This document shows, piece after piece, positions 47,841-59,530 of a DNA stretch of 64,000 nt. Within the stretch, counting starts at the first letter, position 1. Each line of letters opens with the position of its first letter. Position numbers and translations under genes: made by a program. The stretch spans positions 21,985-85,984 of the forward strand of contig JAEVLN010000003.1 of NCBI GenBank assembly GCA_018350325.1, read 5' to 3'. This DNA comes from Globodera rostochiensis (taxonomy: Eukaryota; Nematoda; Chromadorea; Rhabditida; Heteroderidae). The notes beneath the pieces were generated by a model. The model was given only the letters and a program-made list of their open reading frames with translations, did no database searches and was not told the origin of the DNA.

Positions 47841-48288
47841 GGGTGAGAGAGAAAAAGAAATTTCACATTGAAATTAAAATATATATCCAGCCCTAAACAT
47901 ATATTTATGAAATAATGTGCTCATAAAAATGTTGTCGAGAATGAAATTCTACGGATTCCCGAACAGTTATAATTTTTAATTGCTGTTAAATAGGAAATTG
48001 AATTTTGGTTGAATTGCCCCAAGCGGATTGGGGGTTTTTTCGATTACGTTATAAAATTCAATTAAATTTTAATTTATGAAAATGTTCAGACGACCGACGA
48101 CCCACCGGACCCATTATAAAAAATATATTGCAAATGGCTTAGCATAAAAAGTGGCTAAAAAAGTGATTAAAAAATTCATTGGAATTTAAATAAAATTTGA
48201 AAGAAATAAAATCATTCGAATTTTAAAAAAATAAAAATTCATTGGAATTTAAATTGAAAAATATAAAAATTAATTGGGGACTTTCCAT
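47748..48288. other. Intergenic region between membrane-protein gene and secreted-protein gene
   Basis: A GA dinucleotide tract (47805-47860) follows the stop codon of the upstream gene. The rest is AT-rich with no gene seen. Confidence 0.6.
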
Positions 48289-51200
48289 TCATTCAAAATC
48301 ATCTTTCAATTTGCTCTCCAAAACTTGTTTGATTTCCAACACCGTCGTGTGCAGATCGCTTCTGATGCCACAAACTTGCTTTTTGATCAATTTCACATCG
48401 TCCTTTAGCTTTACAATGTCCTCAGACATTCGTTTCAATTTCTGCAAAATTTAAAAAAAATTTAAAAATTGCATTTTCCCCACCTTTTTTTCTGTTTCCG
48501 TCAGTTCACTTTTGTGATTATCACTTTTGGAAGACTCGGCTTGCTTAGCCTTCTAGAATTTGAAATTTTTTTAAAATGGTTTTTGTTTTTTTACAATTTT
48601 TTTAAAGAATTATTTAAATTTAAATTTTACTATTTGCTGTTTAGCTGCCTCACTACTTTTAACAGGTGGGGGGTTTTTACGACATTTTTTTAACAAAAAA
48701 ATAATTTTTTTCTGATTTTTAGGGGCCCAACAAACCCCACGGTTTTCTGGACCCGTCCGTACCAGGGTATAACTCCGGACGCCAAAAAAATCCGGAATTC
48801 CGGACCCAAAAATGTCCGGAAATCCGGAAACCGGATGTTTTGGGGAATTAGTTACGGTAATTAATCTGTGTATTTCGAAAATTAAACCGGATTGTTGTTA
48901 AACATTCTATTAAAAACATTTAAATAGAATTGTTAAACATTCTAATTAAAAACATTTAAATAGGATTGTTAAACATTCTAATTAAAAACATTTAAATAGT
49001 TTCAAAACAAATGTTTTTTTCTTACGGTGTCCAAAGAAAATTCAAAATTGAAAGTGTCGCCGTTCAAAATTTCCACTGTTTGTAATGACTTAATTATAAT
49101 AACATCAAGCAGTTCCTTTATCTAAAAAAACAAATAAATATTTATTTAAATTAAAAATTTTATTTTATTTATACAGTCGCCGCATTTTGTGCCCATTCTT
49201 TTTTGCATTTGAACACAAAAATGTCATATTTTGTACAGCCGGGTGCATTCAAAACAATTAGCGCATTTTGCTCTGTGTATGTCTGGTACAATTTGTCTTC
49301 TGCTTCTCTGCCGCCATGGCATTTTGCTTCAACAAAATACACTTCGCCACAATTTGACGCCAAGCGCGGGAAAATGTGCACATTGAAATGGTTGGGGAAA
49401 TCAATTTGATAAGTTGCACCATTCGCGACCGTAATCCCTTCTTCAACCAGCAGGGCAGGCTTGTTAAACTGTAACAACAATATCAGGGTACGGTATTTAG
49501 CCGGGCAACATCCGGGTACGGTATTTAGCCGGGCAACATCCGGGTACGGTATTTAGCCGGGGGCTACAGTATTATTAATTATATAACAACAACATCCTGG
49601 TACAGTATTTAGCCGGGGGCTACAGTATTATTGATTATAAATAAGGCTCGTCGAACTGTAACAACAACATCCGGGTACGGTATTTAGTAGAGCCCGGAAC
49701 GAGACGAGATCTCGTCTCGAGATCTCAAAAAATCTCGACCTCGAGATCTCGCTCGACTAAAAATGAGCTTCACGAGATTTTTCGAGAATCTCGACTCGAG
49801 ATTTCGCTCGAAGCTCAAGTCCGGGCTCTAGTATTTAGCCGGAGGCTACAGTATTATTAATTATAAATAAATGAAGAATTATTTTAAATAACAAATACCT
49901 ACCTAATTAAAACATTAAATACCTACTTATATTTTCACTTAAAAATGAAATTAATTAAAAGTTTATATGTTCCATACCGTTTCATCGCTCAGCCAATGCT
50001 CATGAACGGGCCACACCTTGACGTCATAACTGTCACACTTTGTTTTGCTGCTGTTGAACACGACCATCGTGTTGTGCTGCGTGTACGTCTTGAACTCGGC
50101 CACTTTTGTGCTGCCAGCACAATGAATGTCCAGCCGGTAAAAAGTGTTTCCCGCCGCCGTTTCATTATCCTCAATCGCCGCCAACGAAGGTCCAATGATC
50201 AGTTTGAAAAAATTGCCAAAACGAATGCGATGTACGGCATTCTGATTAATGATGATCAACGACGTTTTATACGCTTTGGGCTAAAATTGGGTGCCAATTT
50301 TGTCATTTTAAAAATTAGAGAAAAACAATTTTTAGGACAATTTAATATTTATTTAATTTTTCACAAAAGCTTTAAACGTTAAAAAATTGTTTTTTTTTTT
50401 TGCAAATTTTGTTGTATTGTGAAATTAGTGTTTATGTATGATCGAGATTCTCGATCGAACAATTTTTACCGAGATTTTTTCAATATTTTCAGTGATCGCG
50501 AACGAATCTCGATCGTTTAATATTTTTTTCGAGATTCTCGATCGAAATCACGATCGGAGCTCAAGTCCGATCTCTAATTTATACTTACCCAAATTGGAAA
50601 ATCCAAATTTTTTGTGTTGTGCATTCGGACAATAATTTTTGTTTCATCCAAACATCGCTCCAAATTGAATGCGATTTGATCAAATTGAATTGTGCCAATA
50701 TTCATGTTGTTGTTTGCGTAGTTTTTGTCACTGTATTCCTGTACAGTATACTTTTTGACACAATTAATCACCACCTTAATAAAATAAAATTGATCTGTTT
50801 AGAGCTAACTACTGATGCACGAGACCCAAAATTTACCGAGACTCGAGACTCGATACCGAGACCGATACCCAAAAAACCCGAGACTTTTCTCGAGTCGAGA
50901 CTCGATACCGAGACCGATACTTGACCCCGAGACTCGATACCGAGACCGAGACTTGACCCCGAGACTCGATACCGAGACCGAGACCCAAAAAACCCGAGAC
51001 TTTTCTCGAGTCGAGACTCGATACCGAGACCGATACTTGACCCCGAGACTCGATACCGAGACCGAGACTTGACCCCGAGACTCGATACCGAGACCCAAAA
51101 AACCCAAGACTTTTTTCGAGTCGAGACTCGAGACCAAGACTCTCGTGCATCACTCGAGCTAACCCCCCAGGCGTCGTCCCCCCGAATGTTAGCCAATTAA

Positions 51201-51665
51201 ATAAATATATGTGGGTGTAAATTTGAATTGTTGGATTATTCGTATTTAAAAAATTCAAATATTTGAATAAAAAATTCTCTTTAATTTTTACAAGTAAAAT
51301 TTGAAACTTCCATTTTTCTTTATTGTTTCTATATTTTTCTTTTGAACAAATTCTTTTTAAAATAAAAAAATATTTAATTTAACTTTTAATAAAAAAGGTT
51401 CAAATTTTTAGAACGCCTACGACATATATTTAAAATTCCCTAATTGAAGAGGAGCAATATTGGTTTAAATTTTTGACACCAAAACAAGCCTTTTTTTAAT
51501 TTAAATTTTTAAAATAAAAATATTTATTCAACAAACTTTATAGACATGTTGATAACCGAACAGAGTGGGCATCAATTGCAGGTCAAACGCATGTTTATCA
51601 TCAGCAACACAACCACCAACCAGTGCAAGCAGTACAACACAGATGGACAAATTGTGGGGAAACAT
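48289..51665 (-). CDS. Secreted modular protein of unknown function with coiled-coil tail
   Basis: I do not recognise this 436-residue protein. Eight exons: 51537-51665, 50589-50774, 49978-50280, 49175-49468, 49026-49121, 48631-48711, 48484-48552 and 48289-48441. Every exon is a multiple of three (all introns phase 0). Exon 1 is a signal peptide (MFPHNLSICVVLLALVGGCVA, then DDKHAFDLQ). Exons 2-4 hold modules of about 100 residues. Two are similar to each other: DIHCAGSTKVAEFKTYTQHN then TMVVFNSSKTKCDSYDVKV, and AKCHGGREAEDKLYQTYTEQ then ALIVLNAPGCTKYDIFVFK. The later exons are Lys/Glu-rich and predict a coiled coil (SEDIVKLKDDVKLIKKQ). Conserved Cys pairs within each module suggest disulfides. 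In a parasitic nematode this would be a candidate effector or cuticular secreted protein, which is inference. Confidence 0.75.
49485..49680. repeat. 28-bp tandem repeat in an intron of the secreted-protein gene
   Basis: Repeats of GGTACGGTATTTAGCCGGG with CAACATCC or GCTACAG spacers, four or more imperfect copies. The TAGAG-family element at 49688 has inserted into one of them. Confidence 0.8.
49680..49838. mobile_element. TAGAG-family element, 143 bp, perfect 8-bp target duplication
   Basis: The element, 49688-49830, starts TAGAGCCCGGAACGAG and ends CCGGGCTCTA. GTATTTAG flanks it at 49680-49687 and 49831-49838. The inside is almost wholly GAGATCTCG and TCTCGACTCGAG words. Confidence 0.85.
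50440..50575. mobile_element. Probable TAGAG-family element, left end degraded
   Basis: The right end GTCCGATCTCTA and the GAGATTCTCGATCG interior match the family, but the left end and target duplication are not clear. Confidence 0.5.
50802..51163. mobile_element. Short element, 346 bp, in first intron of the secreted-protein gene
   Basis: The element, 50810-51155, has ends TACTGATGCACGAGA and TCTCGTGCATCACTC (13 of 15 pairing). GAGCTAAC flanks it at 50802-50809 and 51156-51163. The interior is a tandem array of GAGACTCGATACCGAGACCG in about 60-bp units. Confidence 0.85.
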
Positions 51666-52515
51666 TCCAAATTAAAATTATTTTTAAATAAAAAATAAAA
51701 ATACTAAAAATTATATTCTTTTTTTTTTCATATAAAAAAATAAATTAATTAAGCAAAGACGTTGTAATGTTGAACGCTGATATTATTATTATTATTATGT
51801 GCAGGAAACAGAATTAATTCCATTCCAACAATAAATTTTTAATGATTTTTTAGGTTATGCGTGTAATTTACAAATATAAATATATATATTTTATGGTGTA
51901 ATTAAACCGAAACAAATTTTTAAAATTCCATTACGAATTATTGTCGGTGCAAAATTACAACGTTTTTGCGCTAGCTGTGGGGGTGGGGTTGGTGGCATTT
52001 CTGAAAAAATCTTAAAGCAATTTTTTAAAATAAAAAATTGAACTTTGGGGGGGGGGGGAAGGTTTTCTCAAAATGAGGACAAATTTGTAACAAAAATGCC
52101 CATATTTTTGTATGTTTTTGGCATTTGGACATCGATAAAATGCCCCAACGGTATTTTGGAACATTTTTCGAAGGAACAAAAAAAATTTGAATGTAAAATT
52201 GGGAAGCTTTGAAATAAAAATTATTATTTAAATAGTTTTATAATTCTTTTATATTTATTTTTTAATTAGTTTCAAATAAGTTGAGAACTGTCTGTTTGTT
52301 CAAAATCATTTAAATTTATTGAAAAATTTGAAAAAAAAAATATATATTATTTAAATAGTTTTTATAATTCTTTTATATTAGTTTCAATAAGTTGAGAGCT
52401 GTCTGTTTGTTCAAAATCATTTAAATTTATTGTTGGAAAAAAATTTTATGTAAAAATTACACAAAAAACATTACAATAATAAATATTGCCACCAATTTGA
52501 CAATAAAAAATCAAT
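51666..52515. other. Intergenic region with 90-bp direct duplication
   Basis: AT-rich. A duplication lies at about 52220-52322 and 52345-52432, sharing AGTTGAGANCTGTCTGTTTG and the flanking AT-rich sequence. No gene seen. It holds the promoter of the secreted-protein gene and the 3' end of the glucosylceramidase gene. Confidence 0.6.
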
Positions 52516-55500
52516 TTAAATTTTTGCAAAATCATCCAATGGATCAGCTTCTTTCAACAACACTTTTTGCTTCACTTTCGTCGACGTCGACGACGACGAC
52601 AATTTGACGTCGTCTGTTGCCCAAATCGCTGTCACAATCGATTCGGGGCCCATCGGAATGGTCCACCGGCGCCGATTGTCAACGACAGAAATTCGGTGGC
52701 CATTTGTGTCCGGATTAATCAGTACCAGCACATGACGTCCTTAACAATTAAAACAATTAAAAATAATTTAAATATATAAATTTGTTAATTTTGTAGTCCA
52801 TCATAAAAAAAGATTCTAAATTTTGCTATTAAAAAAATATATTTTAATAAATATGTTTATGTTTATTTAATCAAGAGATGATCAAACTGATCAGAAAACT
52901 GAGTACCAGAATTGAACTACCTAATTGACCTGTGTGATCAAATTGATCAATTTTCTGTCAAAATTTTTGTTTTGTTTTGATTACTCTCTGACTGATCAAA
53001 ACACTCTGATCATGTGATCAGAGCAAGTGTGCCCCATTATTAATAAAAAATTGATCAAAAAGAGAATAATCAATTTGTTGTGATCAAATTTTACCGTCAG
53101 GCGTTTGGAAAGCGATGTGTTCAATTTGCTGTTTTGTTGCCAATATTTCGCTGTTCAACTTTGTGAAATTGTCTTAAAAATTCAATTAAAAAAAATTTGC
53201 CATAATTTTTTTTTAAATTTTAATTTTACCAAATGCGTAGGAAATGGAATTCTCCACCGGCTCGTCCGGCAAAAGAGTGCCATTCTTGGCGTAAAGACTC
53301 GACGAAATGACCACCGAATTTGGCGGCACAAATCGACTGAAAAACAAAAAATTTTTAATTCAAAAATTAAAAATGCAAAACTTTTCACAAACCTAAAATG
53401 TGCGATGAAATAAAACATTGGCTGCTTATAAAATTCGTCTGCACTTGCGTTCACAATTATCTAAATTTAATAACAAAAATGTTAACAAATTCTATAAAAA
53501 ATAAATTATTTTTTAAAGAAACAAAACAAATTTTCGTATTTTTAAAAAATATAAAAAAATTGTGTCCCCAAATTTGTTAATTTATTGCAAAAACATTTTT
53601 TGCTTACCGGAGCGTCCACAAAATTTCCAACCCAATTGGGGCCTCCTTGCATGTCGAGGCCTGTAAAATTTCAAAAAATCAAACCCTAAACTTTTAAGAA
53701 TTTTTTTTTTCTTCTTCAATCTTTCTAATTCTAAAATTTGAATTTTTCATATTAAAATTTCAATTTTTTTCATATTAAAATTTCAATTTTTCATATTAAA
53801 ATCATATCAAATATGAATTTTTCATATTAAAATTTCAATTTTTCATTTAAAATTATAATTTTTACACAAATTCCAATCCGTCCAGCCGACCACCCAATTG
53901 CGCAAATTGTTCAAAATGTCGTGGCCATACGACCAACCGCGAATCCAATCGCCCAACAGCGTCGTGTGTTCCCACGAGAAAAAGCCGGCGCAGGCCTAAA
54001 AAAAAATCGGAAATTTTTTTAAATTTTTGTTTTTTTTGTACATACTTCGGTGGCCAACAAAAATTTGTCGGGGAACAATTTGTGCGTTTCCACCAGCGGC
54101 GCGTACGACGAATGGGCGTACCTTTAAAAATGCAAAAACTTTTTTTTTTTTAAATTTTTTAAATGCTTACAAATTAAGTATTTAAACTATCTAAAATAAT
54201 TTAAAAATTTGACTAGATTAATTAAATTTAATTAAATATAATTTATTTTTATTGAAATATTTATTACCAATGAATGCCCAACCCATCGATTGCACTCCGT
54301 TTGTTATGGTCATAAAAGAGCTGCACAAATAGAAAAAAGAATAAATTAAATTGATTTTTATTTGTAATTATTAAAGATAAACGTTTTATTAAAATATACA
54401 TTTCTATTTAATTAAATTAATTGCATTTTAATTGCTTTTTTTCACCTCTTTGGCCTCTTTGTCCAATGTGTGGCGCTGGTCGTCATGGGCCATGACGACC
54501 AGCTTGTTCGTTGTTTCCGATGTTTTCAGTGCTGGCACAAGAAGTTGAGAAGCAAAATCACTAAAAAGTATTTTTTATTTATTTTAAATATATTTAAGGT
54601 TTTTATTTTTTATATACTCTATTAATCTTTATTTTAATTGGCTTAGTATTTAATTTTTATTAAATTAGATTTTTCTTTACCATTGCATTTTGCTGTCAAT
54701 TAACAGCGCTTGCCAACTTCGGTTGCAGCAATGTTCGATAACTAAATTAAAAATCTATTTCAAAATTTTAAACAAAAAAATTAAAAGCAAAAGTCACAAA
54801 AGTATTAATTTTTTATTATCTATTTTAAATTATTTTTAAAATTTACATGGCTCATTTTGTATGGTCAGTCCCCAGAAAGTGACGTTTTGCTTTGCATATT
54901 CTTCAAAAAATCTGAAAAAAAAAACACTTTTTTTATATTATATAAAAACATTGAAATTTTGTCCACAACCTCTTAAGGTACTGTGCGTAGAGACGGTAGT
55001 ACGGTCCGTCTACAGTACCCTTCATTTTGGCGGATCCTTTCATTCGTCCGCTGACTTTCATCCAACCGGGCGGAGACCTTAAAACAAATAATAAATTATA
55101 CCATAATAAATATTTAAAAATAATATTTAAATTTGAGCAAACGATCGGATTTTGGACAAAAATTCATAGATTTGAAAGATTCAATTTTCACCATGGCGAC
55201 GCGAACAGACGGAGACGGTCCTCTCCAGCGAGTTGGCCGGCTTTCAAAATGTATGGAATCTAAAAAATTAAATTTAAATGCTCTAAAAGTAATAAAAATC
55301 AAAAAGTTTTTTTTAAATTAAATTTAAATGCTCTAAAAGTAATAAAAATCAAAAAGTTTTAAATGATTAAATGTTGCCTTTTCTTCAAAGTCTTCCTTGG
55401 CCAACGCAAAAGTGGTCATGTTGAAATCGTCCGGCGTGTCCAGATACGAATATTCGCGCGTTGAAAAGTCACAGCTGGCGATCGGAACGCGGCCAACCGT

Positions 55501-56134
55501 GTAGCCAATGCCTGCGAATTTTGCCAAATTTAAAACCAATTTTTGGGCATTAATGGCACACCAATTTTTTGGTCAAAATACGTCTTGAGCAACGCGTCGC
55601 GCGTCCGCCCGCTCAACGCGTTCAAATTGATGCCGGCCGCGTCGGTAAACGCGCCGCCAAAGCCGAAAATTGTTTGCCGCTTTTGTGACGCGTCCACGCG
55701 CACTTCAAATTCGTTGTTGGCATTTTGCCGGTTGGCGTCGTCTTGACAAATTTTGAATAATTTAAATTAAAAATTTATTTAAATTATTCTTCAATTACCA
55801 TTTTCGGCATTTTCAAATTTGGCCAGGCGATGTGCCAATTTGTCGCTCACATAATAAACCATTTTGTGGCCGCTGACATCGCCCGGGGGGTCGGGCGAGT
55901 CGCAATATTCGGCCGAACAAACGCACACAAAAGAGTCATGGCCAAGGCTAATTAAAGAGGCAATTTTAGTGATTAAAATGAATAAAAATATAAAAAATAA
56001 TTTAATAAAATATAAATTAATTAAATTTACTTTCTTTTCCTGCACGGCTTCCCGGCTTCTTCAGCGACGCACAAAACTTGGACAAATTGGGCGGCGACAA
56101 AAAATAATGACAGAAATAATTTGCAAATTTTCAT
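52516..56134 (-). CDS. gba: Glucosylceramidase (acid beta-glucosidase, GH30)
   Basis: Lysosomal enzyme that splits glucosylceramide into glucose and ceramide. Seventeen exons, starting 56031-56134, 55799-55947, 55562-55741 and 55378-55511 and ending 53095-53172 and 52516-52739, give 590 residues with all phases agreeing. A signal peptide (MKICKLFLSLFFVAAQFVQV) precedes DSFVCVCSAEYCDSPDPP, the conserved Cys-rich start. Motifs follow in order: FGFGGAFTDAAGIN, GYTVGRVPIASCDFSTREYS, FASPW/SPPGWMK, then TFWGLTIQNEP (catalytic acid/base Glu), FPDKFLLATE/ACAGFFS (nucleophile Glu at an exon end), VVGWTDWNL, GGPNWVGNFVDAP and FYKQPMFYFIAHF. Both catalytic residues are present. The substrate loop after NEP is short (FIEHCCNRSWQALL), and there is a lineage-specific Ser/Lys tail of about 30 residues. 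The intron after 55378 seems to use a GC donor (AAG|GCAACA). Confidence 0.96.
55264..55360. repeat. 53-bp direct duplication in a glucosylceramidase intron
   Basis: AAATTTAAATGCTCTAAAAG plus the following ATAAAAATCAAAAAGTTTT occurs twice in tandem. It does not touch the exon at 55192-55259. Confidence 0.9.
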
Positions 56135-59100
56135 TTTCTCTCAAAAAATTGTAATTAAATTTAAATTCAATTAAATTTTGCACCAATTACAGCATTGGAG
56201 GGTGAAAACAGCTTTAGTTCGACCCGAAAAGAGTGGTGCTGCTGCTGTCTGTCCCCCGCAATAAATAAATAACATTTGGAGGTGAGTCCAAACTGATCGG
56301 AGGGGGGGGGGGGAAGTCGTTGATCAGTCGATCGATCGGGCCATCCCCAAGAGGAGGAAGAAAAAATGGCTCGTGATCGGCGGCAACAGTTCTGTCGTTT
56401 TTTTGTCCCATCGGTGTGAAAGAACTAATTGAACCTCCTCTAGCGGCTGGAAATGTTGTTATGCTTATACTCCTTCAACTACTTGGAATGTGTCCCCCCG
56501 GGGGGGGGGATGGTTAAATGGGCGGCGACAATCAAAGAAATGTGGGAACCAAAAGTCACTGAGATTGAGATCAAAGAATGCGAGATCATAAGTGAACAGA
56601 AGCGATTTGGACATTGTGAGAGCAAGTGTGAGAAAGTGTCATCAATGGACTTTCACCAGGGATTAATTTGAGAAAAAGAACTAAGAAATTAATTGCCTTT
56701 CTTTGAATAGGTTTAATATGCTGATCAGCTCCAAAAATCATGATAATGTCTCAGATCAGAATCATAATGATCTGATCTGATCAAATCCTCAAATCTAATT
56801 GACAAACTAATGATCTGATAAAGTCTTAATGATCAATAATGTTCTGATCTGATCAGGTCCTCAAATCATTAATGATCAATAATGTTCTGATAGGATCAGC
56901 TCAGGCCATTTTGCTGATTTTCTGATCTGATCCGAAGGCTCAGATCAGAATTAAAATACTCAAATGGATGTTGCCAAAAAAGGGGTCTCTGATCGGTGAT
57001 GTGAAACTCCTCTGACTGAGATTGCTTGGACTGTTGCACGAGACACTTTTTTTTCTTAAATACTGCCGTCACCACCGATCAACTGATCATAGACCAGCCA
57101 TTGATTGACACGTGCCGGTTTAAACAGAGCGTTTCGTGGGTTGCCTCGTGGGGGGGGGGGGGGGTCAGACGCACTTTTAGGGCCATAAATGCCCACATTT
57201 GTGACTCCCTTGATCACTGATCAAATCAACAGGGGCGGGACACCACTTACTTCTTACTTTCTCTCTTTTGGACATTACTGATCACTCAAGAGTGGGGGGA
57301 CAACCCGAAAACTGTTTAACGATATGATTGATCAATGAGCAAATCAACAGCCCATTTATAGACAGATCCGATCAGTGACCAACCATCCGATCAGTAACCA
57401 AAACCAATCAGATCAACAAAACATTTATATGGGGGGGGGAAGTCTGTTTCTGATCAGTGAACACCAAAGTGACCCGGATAAGCATAGAGCAAAAATCCGA
57501 TGAAAAAGCATTGTTTGGAGAGAATACAAAAACGGAGAACAAAAAAAAAAAAGCGTTCGGACGGATTGAAAAAATGGAAGAATAATCCCCCGATTCGGAA
57601 GATTAAATCGAATTTAAAATAAACGGTCGAGCGCGTCCACTAATGATCCGATCAAAAATTTAAAAAACTATGAAAATCTTTAAAAAAACCATTTCCACAC
57701 AAAGGGTCATGCCAAAAATTGAATTTTTGTCGAACTTTAAATAGGTCATACCGGCATTCATCCATCTCCATCAATCAATATCAAAGGCCCAGATCACTTT
57801 CTAAGGCTCTGTCTGCGATCATTTTGATCACTTTTCTGGGCACACCAACCGCTGTCACCATAACCACTCTCACTTGCTCTGATCGCGGTCCAAAGTTTCA
57901 TGTCCCAGTGGACTTTGTTTTTTAGTGATTTGATCAGTGTGTTGAACAGTAAATAGTGAGTCTGTCCCCCCCCCCCCCATTTCCTGTCTTTTGGCAGGAC
58001 AAATCAGTTCAGTCTCGCGCAGAGAGTGAGCAGCGATCAGACATATTTACCCCAATTTTATATTTTTTTGTTGTTGATTTTAAATTCATTTTAAAATTTA
58101 CTTTGAACAAATAAAAATAATAAACATGGATTTTCAATAATCTTTAATCATTTTAAATCGTAAAATCCAAAAAAAAAACCAAAAAATTGAAGCGTGAACA
58201 CGGAACGGGATGTTCCGCTCCTTTTTGTTGATTTTAAATTCATTTTAAAAATTTACTTTGAACAAAAAAAAATAATAAAAATGGATTTTCAATAATCTTT
58301 AATCATTTTAAATCGTAAAATCCAAAAACCAAAAAATTGAAACGTTAACACCGGGACGGGACGGGACCGGATGTTCCGCTCCAACACAAAAATGAAAGGA
58401 TTAAACGCCTAAAAATAGGGGCGATACGCCCAACAAAATGAATATATTTTTTATTTAATAATTCAATTTTAAATTTTGAGCAAATATTTAAATCTCTTTA
58501 AAAATTCATCGAATTGTTCGTAAAGAATTGAAAAAATGGACAATTTCTCAAATTGTCCATTTCCGGGTTCGAGTTTTTCACCAAAAGTGGCACAAAAATA
58601 AAAAATTGCTCTTAAAAGACTCCGATGAAGCGCAAAATACTTTGATTCGCATAATAAAAACAAAATTAAATTTAATGATTTAAAATCATATATTTTTTAG
58701 AAAAATGGCGTTTTTTGGCCAATCTTCAAAATGTTGGTGATTTTTTTATGTTAACCCTTTCCAAAATTTGTGAATTTTTGTCATTGTTTTATTTTTTTGG
58801 CACAAAAATTGTAATAATTTGGACACGAAAATTGATTTTCTCCGACATTGCGCAAAGAAATAAACCAGTTTTGTTTGTGACTGATTTGTTGACCACCAGG
58901 GGAATCGAGAACATTTCGCTTTCGCAACTTTTGAGCGATTTTTTACGCTAAAAAACCCAAAAAAATAAAAATTCCAAAAATTGATTCATGCCCATGACCT
59001 AACACGAACAAAAACATCATCGATCAGAGAGTTGTTGTTGTTAGTGATCGATCAGATGGAATCCAACGATCAGCAGGAATTTTAATTATTGAATCATTCA

Positions 59101-59326
59101 AATGTGTGAAGCCAAAAATTGAAACTTTTTTTATTATTTTTTAACATTCAAACTTTTGTCTGCCAAAAATGCTTGGCTAGACTAATGGATCACGTTGGTC
59201 AGAATTGAAAAGACTAACAGTACAAAAAACTGATCTGATCAAGATCAGAAAAACTTTGGCTCAAAAAATTGGATTATGACAGTAATCAATTTGATCATGT
59301 TATAAAACTCAACAACACTTTTGTTA
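56135..59326. other. Gene-poor region rich in TGATCA words, with a 155-bp duplication and a helicase-like fragment
   Basis: From 56290 to 57930 the words TGATCA and CTGATC recur very often, sometimes as near-tandem CTGATCTGATCA. At 58071-58220 and 58228-58381 a sequence of about 155 bp is tandemly duplicated, each copy ending in GGATGTTCCGCTCC. At 58715-58951 (+) a reading frame contains KPVLFVTDLLTTRGIENISL, which resembles motif V of DEAD-box helicases, but the rest is unrecognisable. No complete gene. Confidence 0.5.
58715..58951 (+). pseudogene. Possible DEAD-box helicase-like remnant
   Basis: The frame reads KIVIIWTRKLIFSDIAQRNK then PVLFVTDLLTTRGIENIS and stops. The spacing between the first block and TD-L-RG resembles the C-terminal RecA-like domain of DEAD-box helicases. 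No upstream helicase motifs (Q, I, DEAD, SAT) are found nearby, and the flanking sequence is unlike coding DNA. A short decayed copy or chance; low confidence. Confidence 0.22.
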
Positions 59327-59530
59327 GTTGAGGTTAGAGATTGGACCGATCGAAGATTCTCGATCGATTAAATATTACTGATTTCTTGGTGCATTTTTGA
59401 GATTCTCGATCGATGACCAAGACTTTAGTGCATTTTCGAGATTCTCGATCGAAAGCTCGATCGATGACCAAGACTTTAGTGCATTTTCGAGATTCTCGAT
59501 CGGTACTCAAGACCGATCTCTAGTTGAGTT
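59327..59530. mobile_element. TAGAG-family element, 188 bp
   Basis: The element, 59335-59522, starts TAGAGATTGGACCGATCGA and ends GACCGATCTCTA. GTTGAGGT and GTTGAGTT flank it (7 of 8). The inside has three copies of a unit with TTTAGTGCATTTTCGAGATT and CTCGATCG. Confidence 0.8.

Noticed and set aside
51000..51260. Long minus-strand frames rich in Ser/Arg/Tyr/Val repeats
   Set aside because: They are translations of the palindromic array inside the 50810-51155 element, not a gene.
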